Of a DNA stretch of 64,000 bases, positions 42,148-52,235 are shown piece after piece. The notes below the pieces were generated by a model. That model did not search any database and had not been told where the DNA came from. It worked only from the letters and a program-made list of their open reading frames with translations. Each line of letters starts with the position of its first letter. Positions within the stretch are counted from its first letter, which is position 1. The position numbers were made by a program, and so were the translations under genes. Source of the DNA: an uncultured Pelagibacteraceae bacterium (GTDB lineage Bacteria; Pseudomonadota; Alphaproteobacteria; Pelagibacterales; Pelagibacteraceae); NCBI GenBank assembly GCA_902582105.1, contig CACHQT010000002.1, positions 25,706 to 89,705 of the forward strand. Reading direction: 5' to 3'.

Positions 42148-43836
42148 TTATAAATTTTTATTTTGCTGAGAGAATAATCTCCACTTATCTTTTAAAATTT
42201 TGCTTAATTCTTGTCCAAGATTTTTATTATCGAATAGTGGAGAGTTAATAGCTAAGTTTCTTAAAGAGTGTCTAATTTGGCTTAATTTATTAATTTCTGA
42301 AGAAATGATTTTAGCCTTTTCTATGTACTCATTTTTATCTTTGGCAATAAAATTATCAAGATTTAGGTTTTTGTTAATTGACACACCAAATTTAGAATTA
42401 AATATTTCGCCTGAAAGCGTAATTGTGGGTACTCCCATCCATAAGGACTCGAATGTAGTTGTTGCGCCGGCAAATGGAAATGTATCAAGAGATATATCTA
42501 TATTATTATACATTTTTAAATGGTCATCGTAATTTTTTAGTCTTTCCAAAAAAATAATTTTTTCTTCCTTAACCCCATTTTTTTTAAATTTGTTTTTAAT
42601 ATTATCCCTAAGTAATTGATGATCATGAACAGAAGATTTTAAAATTAACTTAGAATTATTATTTTTTAAGATTTCACTCCATGTTTTTATCGTTTCATCT
42701 GATAATTTTGCATAATTATTAAATGAACCAAATGTTATATATTTATTTTTTTTAGCAGGAAGTTCATTAATTTTTATTTCTGAAGAAATCAAAAAATGAC
42801 TATTCCATATTTTTGGTAATCTGATTATTTTTTCTGTGTAATTGAAATCTTCTTCTTTTTTAATTAAATTTTCATCAGCTATTAAATAATCCATTTCTCT
42901 TATTCCAGAAGAATTACAATAGCCACACCAAGATATTTGCAATGGTGCTGATTTATTTTTAAAAATTTCACATCTATTTCCTGTTGAATAACCTGTAAGA
43001 TCAAACAATATATTAATTTTTTTATCTCTAATGAGATTAACGGCTTCTAGATCACTTAATTTAACTATATCGTACCATTCATGGAATATTCCTTTTAGTC
43101 TTTCTGTAGTTGAGTCATCAGCTCCTAAATTGTTATTACTAAAGGCTATAATTTCATAATTATCTTTTTTTAAAATTTTAATTGTTTCTTCAATAAATTT
43201 TGCAACCGAATGGGTTCTTAAATCAGCTGAAAAAAACCCTAATCTTATTTTTTTAGGATTTGTCTCATACTGAAATTTTTTTAGTGTTTTTTCATCAAAT
43301 TTTTCTAGTTTTTCTGAATATTTGTGACAAAAATTTAGATAATCTTTTTGATTATATTGATAAGTGTAATTTGTTGTAAAAAGAAAAGCTGACCAGAGCT
43401 TGGAGTTAGCTTCTTTATTGTCAATAATTTTTTTGTAATTAACAAGGCACTCATTCATATCTCCTAAATAAAAGTGCATTCTTGATAAAGCTAAAGTAGC
43501 TTTATAGTCATATTTTTTTTTACTTAAATATTCGATTAATAAATCTTTTGCTTCCCCATATTTAAAAAGCCTAATAGAAATTTCTGCATAATTAAAAAGT
43601 GCATCTATTAAAGTTTTATCTTTTAAATATGCTTCTTTAAACAAATCTAAAGATTCATTTAAATCTTTTTTGGAAGTTGGTATTTTTGATATTTTAGAAA
43701 CACCAAGTAAATTTAAAAGGAAAGGTGATCTTTTTTCTAAAATTAATGAATTTACTTCAAATTCTAATTGATGAAATTTTTTATTTTGAACTAAGCTTTT
43801 AATTAGTTCCTGTTTTGCTTCACTTAAATCTTTCAT
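42148..43836 (-). CDS. TPR protein with O-GlcNAc transferase (SPINDLY/OGT, GT41)-like domain
   Basis: N-terminal TPR-like repeats; KKIRLGFFSADLRTHSVAKFIEE, LFDLTGYSTGNRCEIFKNKSAPLQISWCGYCNSSGIREMDYLIAD, FPFAGATTTFESLWMGVPTITL. Confidence 0.85.
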   Translation of the reverse strand: MKDLSEAKQELIKSLVQNKKFHQLEFEVNSLILEKRSPFLLNLLGVSKISKIPTSKKDLNESLDLFKEAYLKDKTLIDALFNYAEISIRLFKYGEAKDLLIEYLSKKKYDYKATLALSRMHFYLGDMNECLVNYKKIIDNKEANSKLWSAFLFTTNYTYQYNQKDYLNFCHKYSEKLEKFDEKTLKKFQYETNPKKIRLGFFSADLRTHSVAKFIEETIKILKKDNYEIIAFSNNNLGADDSTTERLKGIFHEWYDIVKLSDLEAVNLIRDKKINILFDLTGYSTGNRCEIFKNKSAPLQISWCGYCNSSGIREMDYLIADENLIKKEEDFNYTEKIIRLPKIWNSHFLISSEIKINELPAKKNKYITFGSFNNYAKLSDETIKTWSEILKNNNSKLILKSSVHDHQLLRDNIKNKFKKNGVKEEKIIFLERLKNYDDHLKMYNNIDISLDTFPFAGATTTFESLWMGVPTITLSGEIFNSKFGVSINKNLNLDNFIAKDKNEYIEKAKIISSEINKLSQIRHSLRNLAINSPLFDNKNLGQELSKILKDKWRLFSQQNKNL

Positions 43837-43854
43837 TTAGTGAATTATTATCAA

Positions 43855-45123
43855 CTACGCAGGCTTATTCATAGAATTAAAAAATTCTGCATTATTTTTG
43901 GTATTTTTTAGTTTTGAGTTTATAAATTCTATCGCATCCATTGTGCCCATTGGAGCTATAATTCTTCTTAAAACATTCATTTTTTGTAAATCATTTTTAT
44001 CAAAAAGTAATTCTTCTCTTCTTGTTCCTGATTTAGTTATATCTATTGCAGGATAAATTCTTTTTTCTGATATTTTTCTATCTAGTATAGTTTCGCTATT
44101 ACCTGTTCCTTTAAATTCCTCAAAAATTACCTCGTCCATTCTACTGCCTGTGTCAATCAATGCTGTAGAAATTATAGTCAACGACCCACCTTCCTCTATG
44201 TTTCTAGCGGCACCAAAAAATCTTTTCGGTCTTTGTAAAGCATTAGCATCTACTCCTCCTGTTAAGACTTTTCCCGAGCTTGGTATAACGGCATTATAAG
44301 CTCTTCCAAGTCTTGTTATAGAGTCTAAAAGAATTACTACATCTTTTTTATGCTCGGTTAATCTTTTTGCTTTTTCTATAACCATTTCAGCTACAGCTAC
44401 ATGCCTTTGAGCGGGTTCATCAAATGTTGAACTAATTACTTCGCCTTTTACAGTTCTTTGCATATCAGTTACTTCTTCTGGCCTTTCATCTATTAATAAA
44501 ACCATTAAGTAACATTCTGGATAATTTGCAGCTATGGAATTAGCGATACTTTGTAAAATCATCGTTTTCCCTGCCTTAGGAGGTGATATAATTAATGATC
44601 TTTGACCTTTTCCTATAGGACTAACCAAATCTATAAGTCTTGGTGTTAAGTCTGGTTTTTTTTCAGTTTTATTGTTTTCAACTTCCATTACTAATTGTTT
44701 ATTAGGATATAAAGGTGTTAAATTATCAAAGGCTATTTTATGTCTAGATTTTTCAGGATCTTCAAAATTAATCTTACTAACTTGTAATAAAGCAAAATAT
44801 CTTTCTCCGTCTTTTGGTGCTCTTACTGGGCCTTCTACAGTGTCACCAGTTCTTAATCCAAATCTTCTTATTTGACTTGGACTAACATAAATATCATCTG
44901 CTCCTGGTAAATAGTTTGACTCCATTGCTCTTAAAAATCCAAAACCATCTTGCAATAATTGTAGAACTCCGCCCCCAGTAATTTCTTCTTTTTCTGCAAG
45001 TTTTTTTAAAATTGCAAAAACAATTTCCTGTTTTCTTAATGTGCTTGCGTTTTCAATACCAAGTTCTTCTGCTTGGTTAATAAGATGCTCTGATGATTTT
45101 GTTTTAAGTTCTTGTATATTCAT
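43855..45123 (-). CDS. rho: Transcription termination factor Rho
   Basis: [49 protein letters not shown]. Confidence 0.98.
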   Translation of the reverse strand: MNIQELKTKSSEHLINQAEELGIENASTLRKQEIVFAILKKLAEKEEITGGGVLQLLQDGFGFLRAMESNYLPGADDIYVSPSQIRRFGLRTGDTVEGPVRAPKDGERYFALLQVSKINFEDPEKSRHKIAFDNLTPLYPNKQLVMEVENNKTEKKPDLTPRLIDLVSPIGKGQRSLIISPPKAGKTMILQSIANSIAANYPECYLMVLLIDERPEEVTDMQRTVKGEVISSTFDEPAQRHVAVAEMVIEKAKRLTEHKKDVVILLDSITRLGRAYNAVIPSSGKVLTGGVDANALQRPKRFFGAARNIEEGGSLTIISTALIDTGSRMDEVIFEEFKGTGNSETILDRKISEKRIYPAIDITKSGTRREELLFDKNDLQKMNVLRRIIAPMGTMDAIEFINSKLKNTKNNAEFFNSMNKPA

Positions 45124-45159
45124 GCTTGGGGGTTAAATTGTGATTAGTAAGATATGTTG

Positions 45160-45187
45160 AATATATATACTCTTTTAAAAATTTCAA
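45160..45187 (-). promoter_or_regulatory. Candidate sigma-70-type promoter of rho
   Basis: Minus strand TTGAAA-N16-TATATT, 37 bp upstream of the rho ATG. Confidence 0.45.
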
Positions 45188-45189
45188 TA

Positions 45190-45624
45190 CTAGATTGGCT
45201 TAAAAACTACGATAAAAACTATTAAAATTAGTAAAATAGTGGGTACTTCATTAAAAATTCTATAAAATCTTGATGAGTATGTGTTTAGATCTAAACTAAA
45301 CTTTTTAAGACAAGCACCAAGGAAAAAATGATATGCGGTTAAAACTATAACCAAAAACAGCTTAATTTGAAGCCATTTATTAGCCATTTGATCAAATCCT
45401 ATGCTACCAATTAATAACAACCCGAATATCCAGGAAAGTATCATCGCTGGAATCATTATATAATTATATAATTTTCTCTCCATCACTTTAAATATCTCAC
45501 ATGTTTCTAAACTATCTTTATTTTCAACATGATAAACAAAAATTCTTGGTAAATACAAAAGTCCAGCCATCCAAGAAATTACAGCAATAAGATGCAATGC
45601 TTTAAGAGTTAAATAAATATTCAT
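45190..45624 (-). CDS. hemJ: Protoporphyrinogen oxidase HemJ
   Basis: 144 aa multi-TM; LKALHLIAVISWMAGLLYLPRIFVYH; hem cluster. Confidence 0.92.
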   Translation of the reverse strand: MNIYLTLKALHLIAVISWMAGLLYLPRIFVYHVENKDSLETCEIFKVMERKLYNYIMIPAMILSWIFGLLLIGSIGFDQMANKWLQIKLFLVIVLTAYHFFLGACLKKFSLDLNTYSSRFYRIFNEVPTILLILIVFIVVFKPI

Positions 45625-45625
45625 T

Positions 45626-46621
45626 TTATAGAATAAAATTACTAATGAGTTTTTTTATTAAATTTATGTGATCATCATTATCATTTAAACAAGGGATAAC
45701 ATCAAAATTTTTTCCACCAGATTTCATAAAGCTTTCCTTTCCCTGTATCGCTATTTCTTCCAATGTCTCCACACAATCTGAAGAAAATCCTGGACAAATA
45801 ACTAAAATGTTTTCTTTACCTTCTTTGGGCAAATTCTCTAAAGTTTTATCAGTATAGGGCTGTAACCACTCTTGTGGACCAAAACGGGATTGAAAAGTAG
45901 TTTTGATAGGAATTTCTTCATATTTTTCTGACATTAATCTTGAAGTTTTGTGACAATAACAATGATAAGGATCACCTTTTTCAAAATATTTTTTAGGTAT
46001 TCCATGGTAAGAAGCTATTATTAAATCTGGTTTCCAATTTAATTCTGAAATTTTCTTAGTAATACTGTTTACTAATGCATCTATGTATAAAGGTTCAGAC
46101 TCATAGTGCGGTATAATTTGTAAACTAGGCTGCCATCTCATTTTAAGCAGAGTCCTATAAACTTCATCACAAACAGTTGCTGTAGTTGGCGCAGCGTATT
46201 GAGGATATAGTGGCAACACTATTATATTTTCACATCCTGCTTGGTGAAGTTTTGTCATTATGTTTTTTATACTTGGGTTGCCATATCTCATTGCATAATC
46301 AACAACTATTTTATTACTATCAAATCTTTCTCTTAACTTTTTTGTTTGCATTAAAGTATAATACCTTAATGGGGACATATTTTCTTTTTGCATCCAAATT
46401 TCCTTATAAGCTTTAGCAGTTTTTGATGGTCTAAAAGTTAAAATGAAGAGATTTAAAATTATTTGCCATACAAAGGGGTTCACTTCAATAACTCTTCTAT
46501 CTGAAAGAAATTCTTTTAAATATTTTCTGATATCCCACCAACTAGTCGAATCTGGTGTGCCAAGGTTTACTAAAAGTATCCCTGTCTTGCCGTACTGTAC
46601 TTTTGGATGATCTTTTTTCAT
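45626..46621 (-). CDS. hemH: Ferrochelatase
   Basis: GILLVNLGTPDS, SYHGIPKKYFEKGDPYHCYCHKT, PGFSSDCVETLEEI. Confidence 0.97.
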   Translation of the reverse strand: MKKDHPKVQYGKTGILLVNLGTPDSTSWWDIRKYLKEFLSDRRVIEVNPFVWQIILNLFILTFRPSKTAKAYKEIWMQKENMSPLRYYTLMQTKKLRERFDSNKIVVDYAMRYGNPSIKNIMTKLHQAGCENIIVLPLYPQYAAPTTATVCDEVYRTLLKMRWQPSLQIIPHYESEPLYIDALVNSITKKISELNWKPDLIIASYHGIPKKYFEKGDPYHCYCHKTSRLMSEKYEEIPIKTTFQSRFGPQEWLQPYTDKTLENLPKEGKENILVICPGFSSDCVETLEEIAIQGKESFMKSGGKNFDVIPCLNDNDDHINLIKKLISNFIL

Positions 46622-46638
46622 TAAAATAAAAAATAACT

Positions 46639-47643
46639 CTAATAATATCCTTTTACAAACTTTATTAAATAATCCAACATTTGTGGATTAGTTTTGGGCA
46701 ATACTCCATGCCCTAAATTAAAAATATAAGGATGATCTTTAAAAATATCTAGATACCTTTTGGCCTCAACTTTTAATTTTTCTTTGTCTGTTAATAGAAC
46801 TTTTGGGTCTAAACCACCTTGCACAACTATGTCTGTTTTTTTAATTATTTTCTCTGGATTTATTTTATAATCGATATTAATTACATCTGGCTTAATTATT
46901 TTACAATACTCTTCATAATTTTTAATTTCTCTTGGAAAACATATAACGGGCACTTTATGTGCTTTAACAAAATTGACTATATTTAGAGTTCGATCATAGA
47001 TATAATCTTCTATATATTTATGTTCTAATAATCCCGCCCAACTATCAAATATTTGAATAATTGTTGCGCCATTCTTTATCTGATTTTTTATATGAATCTT
47101 TAAAAATTTATCTAACATTTTAAATGTCTCTTTAATTAAAATTTTATCTTTAAAAAAATTTTTATTTAAATTCCGCTTGGGCGAACATTTATTAATCATA
47201 TAAACTAACAATGTCCAAGGGGCACCAACAAACCCGATTAGATCTTTACGTTTAACTAACTTATTTTTACTTACTTTTTTTATTGACTTATAAACAGGCA
47301 ACAATTTTTTAGAAAATTCTGAATCTTTAACTTCATTTATTATCTCTAAGTTTAAACTATTTAATTTAGGTCCAAAATTCTTTTTAAAAGTAACTTCTTG
47401 TCCGAGACCATAAGGAACCATCAATATATCTGAAAAAATTATCGCAGCATCCAAATCAAACCTTTTAAGTGGTTGCAGTGTAATCTTTGATGATAAATTA
47501 ACATCTAAACATAATTTAATGAAATTTTTATTTAATTTTCTTATTTTTCTAAATTCAGGTAAATATCTACCAGCCTGCCTCATAAACCAAATAGGTTTAC
47601 TATCTACCTTTTTATTTCTTATACATTCTTGAATAGGAGTCAT
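46639..47643 (-). CDS. hemE: Uroporphyrinogen decarboxylase
   Basis: PIWFMRQAGRYLPEFR; IIFSDILMVPYGLG; FNLGHGVLP. Confidence 0.97.
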   Translation of the reverse strand: MTPIQECIRNKKVDSKPIWFMRQAGRYLPEFRKIRKLNKNFIKLCLDVNLSSKITLQPLKRFDLDAAIIFSDILMVPYGLGQEVTFKKNFGPKLNSLNLEIINEVKDSEFSKKLLPVYKSIKKVSKNKLVKRKDLIGFVGAPWTLLVYMINKCSPKRNLNKNFFKDKILIKETFKMLDKFLKIHIKNQIKNGATIIQIFDSWAGLLEHKYIEDYIYDRTLNIVNFVKAHKVPVICFPREIKNYEEYCKIIKPDVINIDYKINPEKIIKKTDIVVQGGLDPKVLLTDKEKLKVEAKRYLDIFKDHPYIFNLGHGVLPKTNPQMLDYLIKFVKGYY

Positions 47644-47925
47644 TTAAACATTAATATTTTATTTTAGTTTTAGTATTATATTATGTTAATAAAGGTAATA
47701 ATTTATTATCAACAACTTATACATATTTTATTAACAAATAAATCTTATTAAAATTACTGTATATTGGCTAATTTGAAGCGCTATTTAATTTTATTTTATT
47801 AAATGTATATTGTTTATTAACGTTGATAATAATGTTTATAAAATTAATGTTTTACAAAAATAATAAAAAAAAATTTTTAAAATAAAAATTAATTATAATA
47901 ATATTTTAATATTAACTACTTATAC
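47644..47925. other. Putative chromosomal origin of replication (oriC)
   Basis: 282-bp gene-free AT-rich region between hemE(-) and ppsR(+), the position of oriC in Caulobacter and other alphaproteobacteria; DnaA-box-like TTATCAACA 47706-47714, TTATACATA 47717-47725, CGTTGATAA 47821-47829; G/C-free stretch 47856-47915. Confidence 0.75.
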
Positions 47926-48747
47926 ATGAATAATACATATCAAATCTACTTAATATCAGACTCTACTGGAGAGACGCTTGATAGAATTTTTTTAGCTCTT
48001 AAAGCTCAGTTTAAAAATTTCAATTATAAAATACATTCATACTCATTTATAAGAACGCAAAATCAAATATCTAAAATAGTCGATATTTTAAACAATCAAA
48101 AAAATTCAATAATACTTTATACAATAGTTGATGTTGATCTTGCTAATTTTTTATTAAAAAAAAGTGAAAGATATAAAATTCCCTGTTTTAGTGTTTTAGG
48201 AAACTTAATAATTAATTTTTCAAAAATACTTGATCAAAAAGCAACGCATGTGCCCAGTGGTCAACATACTTTAAATGAAGAATATTATGATCGAATTGAT
48301 GCAATCCAATTTACAATGAATCATGACGACGGTAATTCGATAAATGATTTAGAGAAATCAGATGTTATATTGTTAGGAGTTAGTAGAACTAGTAAAACTC
48401 CAACTTCTATTTATTTAGCTAACAGAGGATTAAAAACTTCAAATATACCTCTTGTAAATGAAAATTCAGTCCCAGAATTACTTAAGAAAAAACCAAAAAT
48501 ATCTTGTGTTGTAGGATTAACTACAGAACCAGCCAGATTATTAGATCTTAGAAAGAATAGAATGAACTCTTTAAAAGAAAATGAGCCAATTGATTATACA
48601 AATTTGGAGACAATTTCTAGAGAAGTAGAGAAAGCAAAGAAAACCTTCAAAAAATATAATTGGCCTGTTATTGATGTTACTAGGAAATCTGTTGAAGAAA
48701 CAGCTGCGTCAATTATTAAAATTCACGAGATATATAAAAAAAAATGA
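47926..48747 (+). CDS. Pyruvate,water/phosphate dikinase regulatory protein (kinase-pyrophosphorylase, DUF299)
   Basis: YLISDSTGETLDRIF, LLGVSRTSKTPTSIYLANRG. Confidence 0.93.
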   Translation: MNNTYQIYLISDSTGETLDRIFLALKAQFKNFNYKIHSYSFIRTQNQISKIVDILNNQKNSIILYTIVDVDLANFLLKKSERYKIPCFSVLGNLIINFSKILDQKATHVPSGQHTLNEEYYDRIDAIQFTMNHDDGNSINDLEKSDVILLGVSRTSKTPTSIYLANRGLKTSNIPLVNENSVPELLKKKPKISCVVGLTTEPARLLDLRKNRMNSLKENEPIDYTNLETISREVEKAKKTFKKYNWPVIDVTRKSVEETAASIIKIHEIYKKK

Positions 48748-49322
48748 ACAACAAAATAGTATTAGCTTCTAAAAGCAAAGTAAGAAAAAATATTCTAGAA
48801 AATAATGGTTTTAATTGTATTGTTAAGCCTGCAAATATTGACGAAGAAGCTGTTAAGGAAAGCCTAACAAAAGAAGGAGCAACACCACTTTTAATTTCTA
48901 AAAATCTCGCTGAACTTAAAGCAAATAAAATTAGTGAGAATTTAAACGGAGAAGTTGTTATAGGAGCTGATAGCGTTATTGATCTTGGTGGTCATATAAT
49001 ATCTAAACCATCTAGTCGCAAAGAAGCCATGGAAATACTCAAAAAACTGAATGGAAAAATACATTATTTAATTAGCTCTGTTTGTGTTTCAAAAAATGGT
49101 CAAATGATTTGGAATCACACTGATAAAGCATCTTTAACCATGAAAAATATGTCTAACTCAGATCTTGAAAAATATTTATCAAAAATAACTGATGAGGATT
49201 TGTATGCTTATAATGTTTATCAAATTGAAGGAGAAGGAAGGACGCTATTTTCGAAGATACAAGGCGATAAAAACACAATAATGGGATTGCCAATAAAAAA
49301 AATAAAAGAATTTTTACTATGA
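48744..49322 (+). CDS. Maf-like nucleotide pyrophosphatase
   Basis: LASKSKVRKNILENNG, GADSVIDLGG, AYNVYQIEGEG. Confidence 0.92.
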   Translation: MNNKIVLASKSKVRKNILENNGFNCIVKPANIDEEAVKESLTKEGATPLLISKNLAELKANKISENLNGEVVIGADSVIDLGGHIISKPSSRKEAMEILKKLNGKIHYLISSVCVSKNGQMIWNHTDKASLTMKNMSNSDLEKYLSKITDEDLYAYNVYQIEGEGRTLFSKIQGDKNTIMGLPIKKIKEFLL

Positions 49323-50113
49323 AAAAATATATTGTTATTGGAAATCCTATAGAACACTCATTATCACCCAAACTTCATAATCATTGGATTAAAAAAAATA
49401 ATATTGACGCAATCTACGATAAAAAAAAAATTGATCAAAGTGAGTTAGAAAATATTATTTTTGAAGTTAAAGAAGGGAAAATAAATGGAATTAATGTTAC
49501 AGTGCCCTTTAAAAAAGCAGCACTTCCTTTTTTAGATGAATTAAGTATCGAGGCAAAAAAAACGAGATCAGTTAACACAATTTATCTAAACAATGGAAAA
49601 ACCATTGGGCATAATACTGATGCTGCTGGGTTTGAATTAGCTATAAAGTATTTAAGATACAATATTAACAATAAAAGAATTTTTGTATTAGGAGCTGGTG
49701 GAGTAGTTCCATCGATAATCTTTTCTCTTAATAAAATGCAGCCTTCAAAAATTATTTTAAGCAATAGAACTAGAGAAAAGGCTGAAGATCTAAAAGATTT
49801 ATTTAAAAATGTGGAAATTGTTGATTGGGGTGAAATGCCAAATTTTGATATGGTAATAAATGCAACAAGCATAGGGCTTAAAGAAAATGACGAAATTAAA
49901 CTAGACTTTTCAAACGTTGGATATAATAAAATTTTTTACGACGTTATTTATAATCCGAAACAAACAAATTTTTTAAAAAAAGCCAAAGATTTAGGGCATA
50001 AAGTGGAAAATGGAAAAATGATGTTTATTTATCAAGCACACCAGGCGTTCACATTGTGGAATAAAATTATGCCAGATATAGATAGCGAAACCATAAAATT
50101 ATTAGATCAATGA
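49319..50113 (+). CDS. aroE: Shikimate dehydrogenase
   Basis: VIGNPIEHSLSPKLHNHWI, GINVTVPFKKA, LGAGGVVPSI. Confidence 0.96.
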   Translation: MKKYIVIGNPIEHSLSPKLHNHWIKKNNIDAIYDKKKIDQSELENIIFEVKEGKINGINVTVPFKKAALPFLDELSIEAKKTRSVNTIYLNNGKTIGHNTDAAGFELAIKYLRYNINNKRIFVLGAGGVVPSIIFSLNKMQPSKIILSNRTREKAEDLKDLFKNVEIVDWGEMPNFDMVINATSIGLKENDEIKLDFSNVGYNKIFYDVIYNPKQTNFLKKAKDLGHKVENGKMMFIYQAHQAFTLWNKIMPDIDSETIKLLDQ

Positions 50114-50679
50114 TAAGAATTGGAATAGTTGGCGATATAGGCTCTGGTAAAAGTTTTGTTGCAAATAAATTTGGCTATCCAGTATTTGATGCCGATGCAG
50201 AGGTTGATAGATTATATAAAAGTGACAGAGATTGTTTTAGAAAACTTAATAAAATACTGCCTAAATATATTAATTCTTTCCCAATACTTAAAAAATCAAT
50301 CAGTTTAGCTATTTTAAAAAATGATTTTAATTTAAAAAAAATAATTAAAATTGTTCATCCTATTGTAAGAAAAAAAATGAGTAAATTTTTAATTAAAAAT
50401 AAAAAAAAAAAAATAATTATCTTAGATATTCCACTTCTTTTAGAAAATAAAATGTACAAAAAATCAGATATAATAGTTTTTGTGGAATCAAAAAAAAATA
50501 AAATTTTAAAAAGATTAAAAAAAAGAAAAAATTATAATTCAAAGTTAATGTTAAAATTTAAAAAAATTCAACTTCCCATAGAATATAAAAAGAAAAAATC
50601 TCAATTTATTATAAGAAATAATTTTAGTAATAAATTTTTAAAAAGAGATATAAATAGGATAATTGAAAGAATTTTATAA
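50110..50679 (+). CDS. coaE: Dephospho-CoA kinase
   Basis: RIGIVGDIGSGKSFVANKFG, FDADAEVDRLY, DIPLLLEN. Confidence 0.93.
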   Translation: MIRIGIVGDIGSGKSFVANKFGYPVFDADAEVDRLYKSDRDCFRKLNKILPKYINSFPILKKSISLAILKNDFNLKKIIKIVHPIVRKKMSKFLIKNKKKKIIILDIPLLLENKMYKKSDIIVFVESKKNKILKRLKKRKNYNSKLMLKFKKIQLPIEYKKKKSQFIIRNNFSNKFLKRDINRIIERIL

Positions 50680-51351
50680 ATGCTTGAAGTCGTATTAGAT
50701 ACAGAGACAACAGGATTATCTTTAAAGGACGGACATAGAATTGTCGAAATAGGTTGTATTGAACTTAATAACCAGATACCAACATCAAAAAAATTCCATT
50801 GTTATCTTAATCCAGAAAGAAAAGTTTCTGAAAAAGCACTCGAAGTTCATGGTTATACAGATGATTTTTTATCAGATAAAAAAAAATTCAAAGAAATTGC
50901 TGATAAATTTTTGAATTTTATTAAAAATAAAAAATTAATAATTCATAATGCGGAATTTGATTTAGGGCATCTTGATAATGAACTAATTATTGCGGGTAGA
51001 GATAAGATTAATAGAGATAACGTTGTAGACACTCTAGAATTGGCACGAGACAAGTTTCCTGGCTCTGCTATTAATCTCGATGCTCTTTGCAAAAAATTTA
51101 GAATAGATAATTCAAAGCGGTCTCATCATACGGCTTTAATAGACTGTGAATTACTATCTAAAGTCTATATAAATTTGATTGACCAAAGAGAACCATCTTT
51201 AAACCTTTATAATCACAATGAAAAAAATGAAAATTTTTATTTAAATAATAGCAATTCGTATTACAAGAAAGTTGTCAAACCTTCTGCCCAGGAAATAGAA
51301 TTACATAAAAAGTTTTTAAAAAAAAGTCTTAAAAAAAATTTTTTTAGTTAA
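50680..51351 (+). CDS. dnaQ: DNA polymerase III subunit epsilon
   Basis: VLDTETTGLSLKDGHRIVEIGCIEL, NAEFDLGHLDNEL, HTALIDCELL. Confidence 0.96.
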   Translation: MLEVVLDTETTGLSLKDGHRIVEIGCIELNNQIPTSKKFHCYLNPERKVSEKALEVHGYTDDFLSDKKKFKEIADKFLNFIKNKKLIIHNAEFDLGHLDNELIIAGRDKINRDNVVDTLELARDKFPGSAINLDALCKKFRIDNSKRSHHTALIDCELLSKVYINLIDQREPSLNLYNHNEKNENFYLNNSNSYYKKVVKPSAQEIELHKKFLKKSLKKNFFS

Positions 51352-51772
51352 ATTTTTCTTTATAAAGTTGCTCGAAGTCAATTTTTCTCCCAAATTTTAC
51401 ATCAGAAAATCCACAATCATGAATGAGGTTTAATAACGCCTTCTCTAATCTTGGATAAATTTCTTTTTGAACCTCACATAACAAAATTTTTTCTAGAGTT
51501 TTTTTATCTTTAATTTCTTCACCAATTTTTACAACTGTTACATAATTGATCTCAAAATAAGATCTTTTTTCGCTGCCTTCTTTATCTTCATACTTTAAAG
51601 TGGTGCAAACTTCTATCATATGATTTTTTAGAGCTTTAGAATTTATGTTAATAGCGAGGTGATATTTTGATATTTGATCTTTTACATACAAATAAGTTTC
51701 TATATCAGGTGTCTCACTAGACATGTCTTTTACAAACTCAGCTAAGATTTTATAATCTTCTGTCATCATCAT
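51344..51772 (-). CDS. secB: Protein-export chaperone SecB
   Basis: Small acidic SecB-like protein, Y(K)ILAEFVKDMS...TPD; alphaproteobacterial dnaQ/secB/fxsA context. Confidence 0.85.
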   Translation of the reverse strand: MMMTEDYKILAEFVKDMSSETPDIETYLYVKDQISKYHLAININSKALKNHMIEVCTTLKYEDKEGSEKRSYFEINYVTVVKIGEEIKDKKTLEKILLCEVQKEIYPRLEKALLNLIHDCGFSDVKFGRKIDFEQLYKEKFN

Positions 51773-52175
51773 CCCTTATATCTTCAGATTCACCATCAAT
51801 GAAATTTTGTTGGTCTTTTACTTTTTTTGAATAGTTTTTGCTAACATTTTTTAATAAAAATTTCCTAGTAGGAGGAAAAATAATCAATAAACCAAACGTA
51901 TCAGTAGCAAACCCAGGTATAATTAGAAGTAGTGCAGCGAAGGCAAGAGCCGCTCCAGAAATAATCTCATATATTGGCAATTCATTCCTTATTAATTGCG
52001 ACATTCCAGATCTTAGAGTATTAAAACCCTCATATCTTGCATAGAGAACCCCAATAAATGCTGTAAGAAAAATTAGAGAAATTGTTGTTAAAGCACCTAT
52101 CTGAGATCCAATTTTAATAAATAAGTAAATTTCAGCGACTGGCAATATAATTATTAATATTAATAGTGCGTTCAT
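51750..52175 (-). CDS. fxsA: FxsA family membrane protein
   Basis: EIYLFIKIGSQIGALTTISLIFLTAFIGVLYAR; AALLLIIPGFATDTFGLLI. Confidence 0.9.
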   Translation of the reverse strand: MNALLILIIILPVAEIYLFIKIGSQIGALTTISLIFLTAFIGVLYARYEGFNTLRSGMSQLIRNELPIYEIISGAALAFAALLLIIPGFATDTFGLLIIFPPTRKFLLKNVSKNYSKKVKDQQNFIDGESEDIRDDDDRRL

Positions 52176-52235
52176 TTGTTTACAGTGTAAATTGCTAGTT
52201 GAAATAAAGCAACATAGTACATATTATTATTAAGT

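Noticed and set aside
47776-47802. TTAA-spaced motifs in the oriC candidate as CtrA sites
   Set aside because: The visible TTAA pair is spaced 10 nt rather than 7 and TTAA is expected by chance in such AT-rich DNA
47856-47915. A/T-only tract as a hidden small gene or ncRNA
   Set aside because: No ORF or stable hairpin seen; better explained as an unwinding element
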